DNA from: Cliona cf. orientalis
Lineage: Eukaryota > Porifera > Demospongiae > Clionaida > Clionaidae
Reading direction: 5' to 3'
Assembly (NCBI GenBank): GCA_963930775.1
Contig: OZ005692.1
Span: 1,536,135 to 1,600,134, forward strand
Length of the DNA: 64,000 bases
Part shown: in pieces, positions 12,430 through 28,750 of the stretch
Position numbering within the stretch: position 1 is the first letter of the stretch
Layout of the letters: each line of letters starts with the position of its first letter
Made by a program: the position numbers and the translations under genes
Notes under the pieces: model-generated
What the model was told of the DNA's origin: nothing
Database searches by the model: none
Seen by the model: only the letters and a program-made list of their open reading frames with translations

Positions 12430-13312
12430 TTATCAATCAGTTTTTGCATGCATGACATTGTACATAATAATTATGATACTATGCCAAAGATCCTTTCATA
12501 TTAGAGCATCTTAATAATACCCAAATCACTGATTTTAATGCTTTATTTGCTCAGCTATAATAATACAGTCTACTGTAAAAATTTAATAGTTTATGGTCAT
12601 GGGACCTGAGAGTGTAATTAGTAATGTGATAATGCCTACAGTTGCCATTGATCCCATCAAGTGACCTCGCGTATAAATCTCAAGAGAGCTAATTTTTCAT
12701 GGAGGAGGGACTAGCAATCTAGTTTTCACGACTGAGGCTCATGAATGTAGCTAGCTATAGTTCCAGTAGTCGATCACGTTTCCTCCCAAGAATGTATTAT
12801 TATTAATAACAGTATACATACTGCAGTGATGATGCTCGTTTGGGTTAATGAATTATGGTATGCACAATGTCATGATTTTAATTAACAGTTACTGCATGAT
12901 CTTTTTAGGTATAGGCTAACGAGGGCGCGGCTTGCCAGATGGCCTATACTATTATTAGCTATAATAATTATTATAGCTGAGGTCAGAAGTACAATGTCAT
13001 GATTTGGTTTAGATTTTCTTTCCCTATAGCTTCAATGACGATCACTACATACAATGGAACCACTGTACCTCATTGAGTCATTGTTTGCTAGGATCTCTGA
13101 GTCTGAGTGAGTATAGGTAGCTAGTAGCTTAGCGGCCCCCAAAACATGATTAATGCTGAATCAGCTAATAAGCCCATGGCCAGTATAAATCTCGTGATAG
13201 TTAATTTTTTAGTAACATGAAAAAATTGAACCGGAAGTTGCATTGCTATAAAAAATTAATAACATTAGCGACGCGTCACCTCAACACTACGTACACGCAG
13301 AAGACAGCTACG
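12430..13312. other. Intergenic region with promoter of glypican C
   Basis: AT-rich with no gene. A TATAAAT box at 13184-13190 lies about 125 bp upstream of the glypican C start. A similar GTATAAATCTC block at 12671 looks like a duplicated promoter piece. An upstream in-frame ATG at 13217 exists, but the signal peptide starts at 13313. Confidence 0.5.
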
Positions 13313-16971
<3,659 letters not shown>

Positions 16972-18259
16972 ACTAAGTCAGCCGTTGCAGTTAAACTCAT
17001 TGACAAAAGATGTTAAATTTAGCTAACTGTGAACTATAGTATAATAGTAATATATAGTTTGACTCCATTGCATATCTAGCTACTGAATTAATTGATGCCG
17101 AAGTAGCTAAGTAGGATGCATATTAATATAATATGTGTTTGATAGTTCTGCTTTACCTATCCACCTATTAAAACGTGTTTAATAGTTGCCTTCTTTATTA
17201 ATATGGTCAATGCTCAAAATAATAATATCCAGCTGTATCATACCTAGCATGCGCATACACATATGCAGTGCTCCCTTGCTCAGTTAATGGTAATGGGGAT
17301 TGGTAATGGTCGTCACCACACGTATCAGCTGGATCCCTTATAATCCTGGAGATAAATCAATTAGTGCCATGGACTGCCACTAATTGTAGCCCATAGATGA
17401 CATCAGATTCTAATAGATAATAATATTATTATGATTCGTAGCCATAATACATATTATATATAATATAGCAGGCAGGCAGGCGGCCACGGCTCATGGGATC
17501 AAATGTGACTGACAGACTGATTAACATTATAGCTAATACTATGAGAAGCAATTTTTGGGTAGACAGCTTGTCTATTGTGAGAAGCTTTTAGTTAGCTACA
17601 GTTAGCTACACCCAAATAATTGAAATTTCTGTTTCCTAGCTATAATAAGTAGCTAGCTATTAATCTGTGCAAACAATATGGTCCAATACTATAGCCCTTG
17701 ATGGCTATAGGGTATAAGAATGTAATAGCTACAGTGCCATGAGATTGGCATGTTGGAAAATGTAACCGCCAATTATAGAAAATTTGTAGCTACCTATTCA
17801 CTTTAAATATGCCAGGGGACGGAGGAGTACTTAATTTAATAACTATATCTAATATAATCAATAAATTAAATAACATGCAGTTGCAGCTGAAAACAACGAA
17901 GACTCATGATCATATATAATAACTTATTATAATGAAATTAGATACTGAGCGACAATTTGTTTGGAATTTTGTAGCCCAACATTTTCTCATAAATAATATA
18001 ATAATAATTTATACTGTGGTGTCATTCAATACAATCACACTATAATATTATGTTTAACTTAGTCATAATAGAATTAGTCTATAGCTGCTTCCATGGCAAA
18101 GATAGGCATTGGAAGTCTATATAAGAACCAGATAGAACAAGTTGCAGTCATGATCAGATTCTATCAAGAATTCTCTGCACTATTACACCACATAAGCAAC
18201 AATTTGAAAGCTGAGGAGCTTCAAACATCGTAGGTACATTGCAATTGGCCAACAGGAGC
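16972..18259. other. Gene-free spacer with subtilase promoter
   Basis: AT-rich DNA rich in TAATAATTATTA-type runs, with no gene seen. TATATAAG at 18118-18125 lies about 140 bp upstream of the subtilase ATG and is its likely TATA box. Confidence 0.5.
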
Positions 18260-19475
18260 ATGTCGTTGAACGTAGCCACCAGCATTTTGATTCTGCTAGT
18301 GACATTTCAAGCTGTCTACTCTCATCCATACAAGTCGAATGAGAATTTACAATCAGGTACTAACTTATTCGTACATGCACTATAATTATGAGGATTTTTA
18401 AATAAGTTTGGACTCAGCAACGAAGCAACGAAGCAAATTATGCACCTGATTCCGAAAAGCTGCAGTCCATTGATGACTTCATTGTTGTCTTCAAAGAAGA
18501 GGCTACCGTTCAAGATGGTAATAATTATTAAGATAATTTTTTAAATAGCTACAATTAATTTTTGTTGTGCATGACACTGATTTCAAGTTGGGGACCACAA
18601 GGAAATGATCAAGACTTTCAGTAACTCTGGACACCTCATACATGAATACGATATGGGTTCTCGATTCCGTGGATATGCAGCAAAAATGACAGAAAGGTAT
18701 TAATGCATTAACATGTACAATGTAAAATTAACGTAATAATATGTATGCAAAATTTCACTTATAGTGAGGCGAGATCAATCAAAACTCATCCTTCTGTTAA
18801 ATATGTGCAAAGAAACAAGGTATAGGTATACTATACTATAGGAGGCTTTCTGTAATAATTATAAGGTTGTATTGCATATTATGAAAAAATAATGCAAAAC
18901 CACAATTATAATAGTGTATTTTCTTGCAATCAAGAGCCCTGTTTTGATAAATTCTCTCATGCATGCACAATATCATGCATATACTGTTTAATGATATTAT
19001 TATTGTTATCATGCAGATATTTACTGTCAGTTGTGATCATGAACAACGCCTCGGACAGGATATATGGCGATGGGGGCTTGCGAGAATATCACACAGGAAT
19101 GCCAACTTTTTAGAAAATTCTTTCTACACTTCATCCTTAATGTATAATTACACCAGCAGTAAGTCAAAGACCTTGTAATAATACAATTATTAATTATTAT
19201 TATGCACTATAATTATTATGTACTCCCGAGTGCAGCTGGTGCAGGAGTTGATGTCTATATTGTTGATAGGTAATAATTTTATCTCATGCATGATAACAAA
19301 CTTTCGCTATAGTTATAATAATTATGTGTAATCATTTTATGCATGTACTAGTGGCATCGATACTTCTCATCCTGACTTTGGTGGCCGTGCTAAATTAGGT
19401 ATCAGCTTTATTGAGGAATATTTTGAAGATCTAGGTGGCCATGGGACTTCTGTTGCCGGTATATAAGTATAATAA

Positions 19476-19708
19476 TAATTGAAGGGTCGAGAATCAGAGT
19501 GGCCTAACCCCAAATTAATTGAATGCGGGAAATTGTCTAAAAATTTAATTAAAAGGTCAAAAAATTTAATGGACTAAAAACCAAACACCCTACTCTATCA
19601 AAATTAATCACTCAAATTTTCAAAAATGCGAATTTTCTGTTGTCATGAAATGCATTTTAACAAGATTAGGGGGGCTAAAGGCCACTCTGGTTCTGAGCCC
19701 TTCAATTA
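19476..19708. mobile_element. MITE family 1, intronic copy in the subtilase
   Basis: About 233 bp with inverted ends TAATTGAAGGG and CCCTTCAATTA and an inner GTGGCCTAACCCC region mirrored at the other end. It sits in intron 7 of the subtilase and is clearly related to the exonic copy at 20819-21052. Confidence 0.85.
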
Positions 19709-20818
19709 TAGGTAACTGTAACCCCTTAAATTCTTAGATTGGTAATACTGTGAGTTTAAATTATAGTCAATTGCAAGTTGCTTTCTCAAGAACCAGGCAG
19801 TTTTGTCTACATAATAAATGCGTGCATGATTGTCTGTATATATATATATATTATAATAATAATATTATTATATAGGTGTAGTTAATAGCATCTCCAATGG
19901 CGTGGCTAAGGAAGCTACTACAATTGCAGTGAAGGTGTGTGACTCCTGGGGCGACTGCAAATACAGGTGTCACTGAGAATAATAATAAATTAAATGTTAT
20001 TGTTGTATGTATAATATTATTATACCTATAATATTATATCATGATTAATAATAGTGATATCCTCGCTGGAATTAACTGGGTGGTTAAGAACCATGATGAA
20101 ACTTATGGAGACAAATCTGTTATCAAGTACGTTCAATGCCAATGAACCAATATTCAATATAATAATATAGCTATAGGATCACCAGCGCATTAAGGCATAG
20201 AAAAATAAATGTGATTATTAGCTACTATTATCAAGGGCTATAAGCCCTTGCTATTATATAATTATAAGCATGTACATGCATTGCATGGATATCTATAATA
20301 ATTATAATATTGTACATGCAGCTTATCACTTCACACCCATGAGGCTTGGTTTGGTCCGGCATATGAAGATGCTGTTAAAGCAGCTATAGCAAAAGGCATC
20401 CACGTCGTATCAGCTGCTGGTAATGGAGGGGAAGATGCTTGCCATGCTACACCAAATCGACTTGAAGAAGTGTAAGAAAAAATGCACGATATCATATAAT
20501 AATAATTACATCACCCATGCGATAGCAATTTATTTTTCTGTGCATGGTTATGAGATAATTAATTTTAATGGTACCAGCTAGGTTTATCCATGCATGACAA
20601 AAATTGTACCAGGTTTATCCATGCATGATAAAAATTATATCAATGACATCATGCATAATAATTATAGCTAACTAGTATATTAGGGATATATACGGAAAAT
20701 ACATTAATATCACGCATTCAGGATTATACTCTGAATATAATTACTGACATGCATGATTTATATTCATTTCCTATAGGATTACTGCTGGAGCAATTGACAT
20801 GACAAATAATGCCATCTA

Positions 20819-21052
20819 TAATTGAAGGGCCGAGAACCATAGTGGGCTAACCCCAAATTAAATGTGGGGAATTGTCTAAAAAGCCCAAAAATGGACTAAA
20901 AACCATACATTGTACTCTACCAAGTTCCTGAAATTTTCAGAAATGTGAATTTTCTGTAGCTCATGAAACACATTTTAAACATATTTTCAAGATTCGGGGG
21001 GCTAATTCAACATTTGTGGGTTAGCCCACTATGGCTCTCAGCCCTTCAATTA
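20819..21052. mobile_element. MITE family 1, copy inserted in a subtilase exon
   Basis: 234 bp from TAATTGAAGGGC to GCCCTTCAATTA, with subterminal AGTGGGCTAACCCC inverted at the far end. Excising it rejoins the exon in frame (CCATCTA/TGGTAGC), so the coding sequence was intact before insertion. The target duplication is ambiguous (TA, AT or TAT). Eroded relatives are at about 23240-23395 and 40366-40480. Confidence 0.9.
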
Positions 21053-21104
21053 TGGTAGCTGTGTGGACATCAGCGCACCGGTAAAAGTAGTAGCTAAACG
21101 AGCG

Positions 21105-21275
21105 GAAAAGATATCATACGGTAACCTAAGCCATCTGCTGAAGGGGGGCTTATATTCGAGGCGAGTTGCGCTGTTTGAAAATAAGCCCCCCCCTCCCAGT
21201 CTGGGCCATATCTACTGCTGAAAAAGGAGGGGCTTATAATTATTCTCGGGCCAATACAGTATAATAATATTTAAT
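21105..21275. repeat. Short repeat with GGGGCTTATA motifs
   Basis: The stretch between CATACGGTAACC and CCAATACAGTATA contains two copies of a GGGCTTATAtt(c)TCG(a/g)GG-like block and two C-rich/G-rich blocks that can pair. It looks like a small palindromic transposon remnant in subtilase intron 11. Confidence 0.5.
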
Positions 21276-22382
21276 TTATTAATTATCCGATCAAAATTAT
21301 AGGCCAAGATGATTAAAACAACTTGGAAAGCTGGTGGAGAAAAAGTTTCAGATGGTAAGCCATAATTATTATAATATTATCATAAGCTTTAAGTAGTCAT
21401 TACACACAGTGTCATACCTGACTCTGCATGACATTGTACCAGTTTTATAATATTATTATTTAATATGTTTAATAATCACTTGAACCGACAATCATGCAAT
21501 GGTACCATGGTTACCGTAGACTCTGAGAATACAAATCATAATAATTATATAAAAATTAACTACTGGTAATGCTGTCACCAAAAGTATGTGATAGCAATGT
21601 ATTCAGTACGTTTGCTACCAGATATTAATTATTATTATTATGTTTACTGTCATTAATAATTATTAGGAACATCATACGCAGCTCCATTTGTGGTAAGTAA
21701 ATCATAATAATTATTATACTACCTGAAATTAATTATTCTTCCCGGATTGGCAGGCTGGCGTCATTGCACGTATACTGCAGACTGAAAATTTCACACCTGC
21801 TGCCATGAAAGCCAAATTACAGGAAATGTGAGTATTATGCAGTGTAAGATTCTCAGTTGCTATCAGGCTTATCTATATTGAAACAATGAAGATTCTCTAT
21901 GTACATGTGGACAATTTAATGACTGGCAAGCTTGCTAATGCTTCGACTGGATGCTTTGTAGTCATTTTCAGGCCCCAAGCATGAAGATGCAAAACATTGG
22001 CAAATTTACCAAACTGTTAGCTAAGGTTGTCCACATGTTAGGCTCTGAGAATTTTCGCTCTTCTAATTATGGAACTGGCTAAATTTTTGTAATGAAACAC
22101 TTGATCATATTATCCCCAGTAGCTGCATAGTTTAAAGTCACTTTTTTACAGTGCAACCAAGGATCAGATCAAGGGCATTGGCTCACGTGGAACTCCAAAC
22201 CTCATTCTCTATGCTGAGTGCTATTAACTGAGAGATATTGACACAAATGTGACAGTAGATAAACATACACATGAATGAATATAGGCTTAGCTATAGCTAG
22301 TACAATGTCATGTAAACCGATTATTATGATTAGTTATGTGCAGTATCATTGATCCAGCCCCACCTCTAGGAAGTAAGTGTAT

Positions 22383-22411
22383 TGCGCATGCGCAGTATTA
22401 ATATGACGTAA
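22383..22411. promoter_or_regulatory. NRF1-like palindrome and CRE-like site upstream of glypican D
   Basis: TGCGCATGCGCAG at 22383-22395 is followed by TGACGTAA at 22404-22411, about 85-110 bp before the glypican D start. The first matches the NRF1 motif and the second a CREB/ATF site. No TATA box is evident here, unlike copies A-C. Confidence 0.5.
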
Positions 22412-22493
22412 CATTAAAGGGGCGTGTTCCACACACCTACATAGTCTAGTCGCAAGATGGCGAAGCTGTTTAATACTGTACCTGTCCGTTTTA

Positions 22494-25400
22494 ATGGCCG
22501 CTAGCTGCATGCTGCAGGTCTCTCTCTGCCAGGACTGTACTGTACTCGATGTTGGAAATAATGGAGCAAAGGAATCTGGTAGGCCTAAAAGTAGATCGTA
22601 ATTTAAAAGGATAGCTCCATATTATGTATATAAATCGGGTAAACAGAGTTGGGGCTCCACCAGGGAAATCCCCCATGCAGTGTTACACCTAAGTGATTTG
22701 TAGTGTGTACAAGAGTGTATCATGCTAGCTACCATATAATTTTATGTAGAAATTTTCACCAGGAGAAAATTTTTGCCGATTTCACCACCTGCATGGTTTC
22801 GTTGGCGGCAAATTTTTTTATCCAGCAAAACTTTTCACATAAATTATATGGTATATTGCAACACATAGCTACGCTAATTAACCTAGTTTGTTACTTGACG
22901 ACCTTACCTATAGCTAAAGCATTGCCCATGGCAAAAAAAAATTACACACATACACATGTATCTATACATGCACATGTACACACCGTATTATATTATGTAC
23001 TAATTCCTCAGGTGCTGACCTAACCATTTGTACCACGACTGACCGTCAGTGCTGCATCCAGAGCTACATTGATTTGGCCGTGGCAACAGCTAACAACAAG
23101 CTAAACGAGGAGCTTCGTCGCCGACTGAGGGACACCAGCTCTGCATTCAACAACACTGTGAATTTGATCTATCGCTGTAAGTTGATGGTACCCTGCAATG
23201 CCTAAAGTAACATGCAGGTAGCTAGAATTGTGTTTGGTTAATAATAGAAATGGAGGGCACGAAATGGACTAAAAGCTGTACCAAGTCACTTAAAATATGA
23301 ATTAATTTTTCCTCAGCTAAGAAGATGTATTTTAAGCAATATTCATCGGGGATAAGTGAATATTTTGTGGGTTAGACTACTCTAGTTCTATCACCGTATT
23401 TATGCTAATAAAACGCATGATCTAATTAGTGCAAGAAACTTCGCGTTCTATGATTTTCCATACGGTGTACCTTAATGAGTGCATGATGACCTTTACCAGA
23501 AACTCACGCAAATTTAAAACCGGAATTTTTTTGCCTATGTTCTATTAGCATAAACATGATAATTTAATATTATTGTGTACGTTATTATGCTATGCTATCC
23601 GCGACTCTACTCCGTCACCATGTGCACTAACAACACATGCAGATTTCACTACCGATTTTGGTCGAGTATTCACTCGCCTGCTGCCTGACTTTAGTGGCCA
23701 AGTTGACGTCAGCAGCCTCTATGGATTTGTTGTTAGATTTATCAACCAGATCACCGACAACCTGGTCATCGATGATACCACCCGCAGTCTAAACCTCACT
23801 GAAGTTGTTAATGGTATTGTTACTGCACTCGGAGAAGCAGCAGGACAGCGACTCAGTCGAGGTAGTAATAATACACAAGTTTGCATTCTGAACGCGGTAC
23901 GGAATAACCTCAACCAGACCGATATTCAACTCGTCATTCGTGCCATTGAAGATGTGAGAAGAGCATTTACTGTTTTACAAAGATCGGCAAATTTCTTCCA
24001 GCAGTATGTTGACGGCCTGCAATTCCAATTTCCTCGCAACTGTGTGCGACGATTCGTTGAGCTCAACTTTTGTGCTCGCTGTACCCAAAGAACCCCTCCA
24101 CTGTGCAGCAACACGTGTGGAGCTCTCGTTCGAGGCTGTCTCTCGGCTTATTACTCAGCTCTGTCCCGTCAGTTTGACATCCTTTGGGATGTGAGTCGCC
24201 AGGTAGTGACGATCACCAACAATACCCTGAGGACGCTGTTCTTTGATGAAAGACGAGTGATCGATGAGACCGCTGCTGTGAGTTAGTATAAATAAAGATG
24301 ATGCTACCAAATTGATTTTTGATGAAATTCCCATTATAATCCTAGGCATGTTCGCGGCCTAATTATGAATGAATATTTGAAATTCGATGCCCATTCCTAT
24401 ATAACTCTCTAAGCCTTCCAGGAGAACATGCACAATAATAATTATCATGCTGTTACATTACCATACATCCAATAGCTATAACAATAATTATTGTAATAAT
24501 GATTATTTGTACCCTTGATTTGTAATGTTCTTTTGATTCTATCATAGTTCGTTGAGGTGACCATGTGCCTTGGTCGGCCTCCCACTGGAAAGAGACAGGC
24601 TGGGGTGCCGTCCAGTGCAGATCTCATTTCTCAGGACAGAATCCAAGAGCTCACAGATCTCAGTGGAAGAGCGTTTACATACACGAGAGACACCAGTAAG
24701 TACATTGCATGTCAGATTTAGAAAATAATGTATACACGACACTTCATGATGTAATATTGAATTCCTGTGTTAATGCGTGTATAAAGAGACCCTTAGCTCC
24801 TGATCATGAAACAGGGACACATACTACAATGTCCTTATCTAATCTCAGAAGTGTGGATTTATTGTCATGATAGTGTCTTTGTAATTGTCCCCTGTTCTCT
24901 CATGACATTGTAATTTTAATAGTTAAAGGTTGGCACTTTGAGAATATTTAAATAGTATACGTAACAGCATTGAGTCTGAACCTGATTCACTGCTTCACGA
25001 TTAAAATTTTACCTGCAGCTATGAACTACCAAGGTCCAGGGATCTGCCAACCGAGTGATGCTGAGTATCTCTTCTGTAGTCTTGACAGAGCTCTTCCCAG
25101 GAGCCAGAACTGTAGCTCTGGTGATCCGTGCACCTCCAGTTGTCGGTGCTTCGATGGAAAGAATGAGCGAACGGACAACACGGAGGAATTTTCCATGGAT
25201 GGAATTGAAGGGCAAGGTGAGGTGACAATGCAATCTATACATGAGGACACTACAAATTAGTTGTTCCTTAATAGTTGCCTACCAGAATAATATGACTAAT
25301 GATTTTGACGACCATTTCCCACTAGTGTTCAGTTTGCCCTCAGAGCATCTAGTCAAATCATTGGCAAGTTTTACTAAACAGTTAAGTTATCCATATAGAG

Positions 25401-25727
25401 AATGCTTGTTGTTTCTGTGGAGATAGCAACTGAGAATGATGTTGATGTCTATCATAATAATGTGTATGCACACATAATAAATTATAGAATTTTTTTGCTT
25501 TAGAGAACAATCCAGCGATTGATTTGGACACCGGTGAGCTAGTTGAGATTGCTGCCTCTGTTGGCACTCCTATCAGCGCGTTCCTGATGCAAGATGAGAT
25601 AACCGACATCATCCCTGACAGTGTGAAGATCCCACCCGGGGAGCCGTATGATAGTGAGGCTGCTATGATAGTCGTGTCCATGACGATACTGCTCATGGGC
25701 GCTGTTGCTGCACTTTTCTTCAATTAA
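22494..25727 (+). CDS. Glypican-like GPI-anchored protein (copy D), possible 5' frameshift
   Basis: Six exons: 22494-22578, 23012-23176, 23643-24277, 24548-24695, 25019-25216, 25504-25727, giving 484 residues from ATG 22494. Exons 2 (165 nt) and 5 (198 nt) match copy C exactly in length. Motifs: QDC, QCC near residue 44, FCARC...PPLCSNTCGALVRGC, GKRQ, CTSSCRCFDG, ENNPAID and a hydrophobic tail; 18 mature cysteines. Unlike A, B and C, the tail before the GPI-type end has no Ser-Gly pair, so the usual heparan sulfate site is missing. The signal peptide from 22494 is short. An ATG in good context at 22457 opens a longer hydrophobic leader, but that frame is out by one base at the TTT of 22469-22471. 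This is either a sequencing or allelic one-base insertion, or a real use of the later start. Confidence 0.8.
23393..23530. repeat. Dispersed repeat, copy 1 (others 35339-35460 and 53565-53700)
   Basis: Three introns share a block running from ATCTAATTAGTGCAAGAAA-type sequence through CACGTTCTAGGATTTTTCAT to ACCTTTACCAGAAAA and an AAAATCGTAAT-like end. It is a diverged, non-coding dispersed repeat. This copy lies in glypican D intron 2. Confidence 0.6.
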
Positions 25728-25988
25728 CAAGTGATTATAACAATAATAATAATAGTAATATACTGCTCAAAATCTGTATTCTATATATTATAATAATAAT
25801 ATTATTGTTATTACTAACAGGCTATTCCAACTACTTCATGATTTCTAGCCTAGCTATATAACTGTTAGTATTTTGCTAAGTGAACTAAAAATACCATGAC
25901 TGTAGCCTCATCCTCAGGCCACTCCCACATTTTCAATATTACCAATAGGCTACAAACAGCTGATATAATAATAATATTGTTTTGTCAA

Positions 25989-28209
25989 TTATTGTTTTGA
26001 TTTTCTCTGTGTTCTATGATCACGAGTATCACCAGTCACATGTTGAATGTATTTGTCAGTCTTTTCAATGGTGTCCTTGTAGAATTTAGTGAGTAATTCA
26101 TGATCAGGCAGTGACTCCCATTCGTCGTTGTACTCCCTGATTGCCCTTTGAAAACTGTTTTGTTTCTTAATGATGACTTGGTAGATAATGTATCCACCGA
26201 CAAGTATGAAAGCAGTCTGATATGTCACTACAATTTGACTGGGAGCTGTACCGATCGATTCACTTACAGGGATCAAGTAAAAGAAGATGGTGGCTGTCAC
26301 TGTTAGAGCATGTATCAGGACTGAGAATAAAATTGCAGTACAGATTCCATACACATACATGCATCTACCACAATTAAATATTGTACTCTCAGACTGTCTT
26401 TTGCCAAAGAATATAGTACTTCTAAAGGTAAACTCCAGTAATCCAAACTCAACAAAAGTTATAACAATGTAATAAAGTAGTACACTGGCTGCATGTCTGG
26501 GATCACTGAGATAGGCCATGGCTATATAAGGCATGTGTATGAGTACACCGAGCAGAAAAGAGATACTAATTGACATTAATAAATAGTATGCTATACGAAT
26601 ACATTTTCCAGTTTGAGTAATAATATTTTTCGGTTCACCAGTTTGAGTAATAATATTTTCCGGTTCACCAGTTTGAGTCATTTTATTTGCAAATTTAATT
26701 TTTTCTGGTTCACCAGTTTGAGTCATTTTATCTGCAGTTACTTTATTGTTGCCACTTGCTTCTAGGTGATGAATCGGAGCACTGGCTAGATGCTGCAGTT
26801 CAACTGCCTCAGATTCTACGGCTGGATGCTCATTATCAGCATTCAGTTGATCACTCTCTTTTTTAGTCTGAGCATTGGTTTTGTTCTGATCGTGAGGGCA
26901 AATACAAAATATTGCAATGCTTGTTCCTGCACAGATAATGGAACTTACAAGAAGCAGTATATCGATTACAAAAGGGATATTAATGGAATGGAAATTTACT
27001 TGATCTTCAAAGTGAATGGTAGCATAGTCATTATTAGTAATCGTACTTCTAAAGGACACAGCAAAACTATCCAAAATAAGGAAGTATATGAGTCTGTTGA
27101 TACCAACAATAGCACTGCTGACAATTGCTGCTTTTCGGTGTCGATTTAATTCTCTTTCTTCGAATGTACCACGGAAACAGTGTAGTATCAGTATGATTAT
27201 CAATATGCAAACAAGAATAATAAATGTAATAATTGGGCATAAGATAAAAACCACTGCAGCATTAATATTCATAGAACGGGCATCAAGAAGTTGGTGGAAA
27301 GTGTTTCTATTCACTGCCATAGCAACATAGCCATCATCTATCTCTGGATAAATTGTTTGTTCTTGAATGTAAACCTTGAGCTGTGTAGCAACAACAGTGA
27401 CTATCACAACTAGCTACCCGGTATATTGGCTTGATAGCTTAGTTTGACACTATAGGCTTGCAATTGTTTTTGACACCTATAGTATTATTACAGTATAGTT
27501 AATTTTTCTCTACCCTTCACTTTTCATGCAATCCCCTATATTTATAGTTCTATAGTACTATAGTAGTTTGGAACCAAAATTAATTTTAGTAAAATTTAAT
27601 TGGATGTCATCACCCCACTATAGTATATATTCATGTATGGCATCCTACATGCTTAATAAATTAAATAATGGCATGCAGCTGCTTCATAATCAAGGCATCC
27701 TGTGCACGAGTCCAGTAACTTTTTATTAACAATAATTAACTTACTCGCTGAGTGAGCAATATCATGTGCTCATCACTAACTCCATAGCATTCTGTTGCAT
27801 TGAGAGTCACAGTGGTGACCTGCTCGTATATGGGTCTATACTTTCCAAACAAGAGAGAAATGAATGGAAAAATTAGCATTGGATGCAGAAAGTAGACTCC
27901 TGAAGTAGCCCAAAACCACGTATCAATTTCATCCATCGTGTCGTTTACAAAACGGTAGTTCACGATCACGGAATCAGGTGGGTCAATAATTGGAGGGAAA
28001 AAGGCTCTTGAGAGATTGAATACGTTTCCGTCACTACCCAACAACGATTTAACCAGCGAAATATAGCAATCTCGACATCCATCTTCATTTGCTTGGCATT
28101 TGCTGAAAATAAAGTCTGACTCAGTCTCTGTACAAGTAGCTGTTATTTTTGAGAGAACAACAACAGCTATAATGCTGATATGGATAGAGCTTGCAATTGA
28201 ATGCACCAT
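25989..28209 (-). CDS. Orphan seven-pass membrane protein with signal peptide and extracellular domain
   Basis: Two exons: 27745-28209 and 25989-27380, joined in phase 0 (donor GTAAGT, acceptor CACAG), 618 residues. It starts at MVHSIASS, a signal peptide ending near TATC. The N-terminal region of about 200 residues has five or more cysteines, NLS/NDT/NAT glycosylation sites and the segment WFWATSGVYF. Seven hydrophobic helices follow, roughly at residues 205-230, 248-275, 300-325, 440-468, 480-503, 515-545 and 560-585. The loop between helices 3 and 4 is about 115 residues, hydrophilic and presumably cytosolic; it carries four tandem copies of a (K/I)xTQTGEP motif. The cytosolic tail is charged. 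This topology resembles a receptor, but I see no GPCR family motif (DRY, NPxxY) and do not recognise the family. An ATG further 5' (28416) exists but lacks a signal peptide. Confidence 0.7.
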
Positions 28210-28750
28210 CGATACTTTATTGCAACAGTGTCTCAGATAATAATTATTATATTCAGGCTCACTTATCTTTCTCAGCGCAGTGATTCCTACTGAACCAGAT
28301 ATGATGATGCATGGGTTATTATACTGTAATACTAGTAGCACTACACTTAGTTGGTAGATGTTTACATTTTTAGCAGTCCCATGGGTGTAGACACCGGACA
28401 TGCGCTTCGCATACAATGGTCATCAAGCCCCCTCCCCCCACATTACAAATTATAATATTAATATTATTGTGTCTACGCCCATGAGTCCTGCTGTAACAGT
28501 TGTAAACATCTTCAAAACATGATGATAGTGCACACTTCACATGCAATAGTTAATTATTGATAACAGTTTGTTATGTCACCGTGATAAATTATCACTAGAT
28601 CACAGTTTCTATGCTTTGTTAAAATGGGTCACCTGCCTTTATTTATATACTATCAACACTCCCAAAGTTAGTGATGCCGTAACAACTCGTGTTCCTGCCA
28701 TTATCAGTATTTTGGAATAATCATTACTTCAAAATAAAATTGTTATTTTT

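Larger units (their letters stand above)
18260..22227 (+). pseudogene. Proteinase-K-type subtilase (S8) interrupted by a MITE in an exon
   Basis: Fifteen exon segments: 18260-18356, 18434-18517, 18588-18696, 18765-18819, 19017-19158, 19236-19269, 19352-19458, 19876-19966, 20055-20126, 20322-20471, 20777-21080 (includes MITE), 21303-21354, 21667-21692, 21754-21827, 22152-22227. In order: a signal peptide; an I9 propeptide (DDFIVVFK to YVQRN); catalytic Asp in VDSGIDTSHPDF; His in GGHGTSVAG; the oxyanion Asn in SAAGNG; and catalytic Ser in GTSYAAPFVAG. All key residues are present, so it would be a secreted serine protease. The exon from 20777 reads NNAIY and then hits a stop in a 234-bp MITE; GSCVDISAP resumes exactly after it. 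Other exons show no damage, so the break is recent, polymorphic, or removed by unusual splicing. Borders of exons 2 and 11 are less certain. Confidence 0.8.

Noticed and set aside
13217-13312. Earlier in-frame ATG for glypican C
   Set aside because: It would put 32 hydrophilic residues before the signal peptide; the ATG at 13313 starts the hydrophobic core directly.
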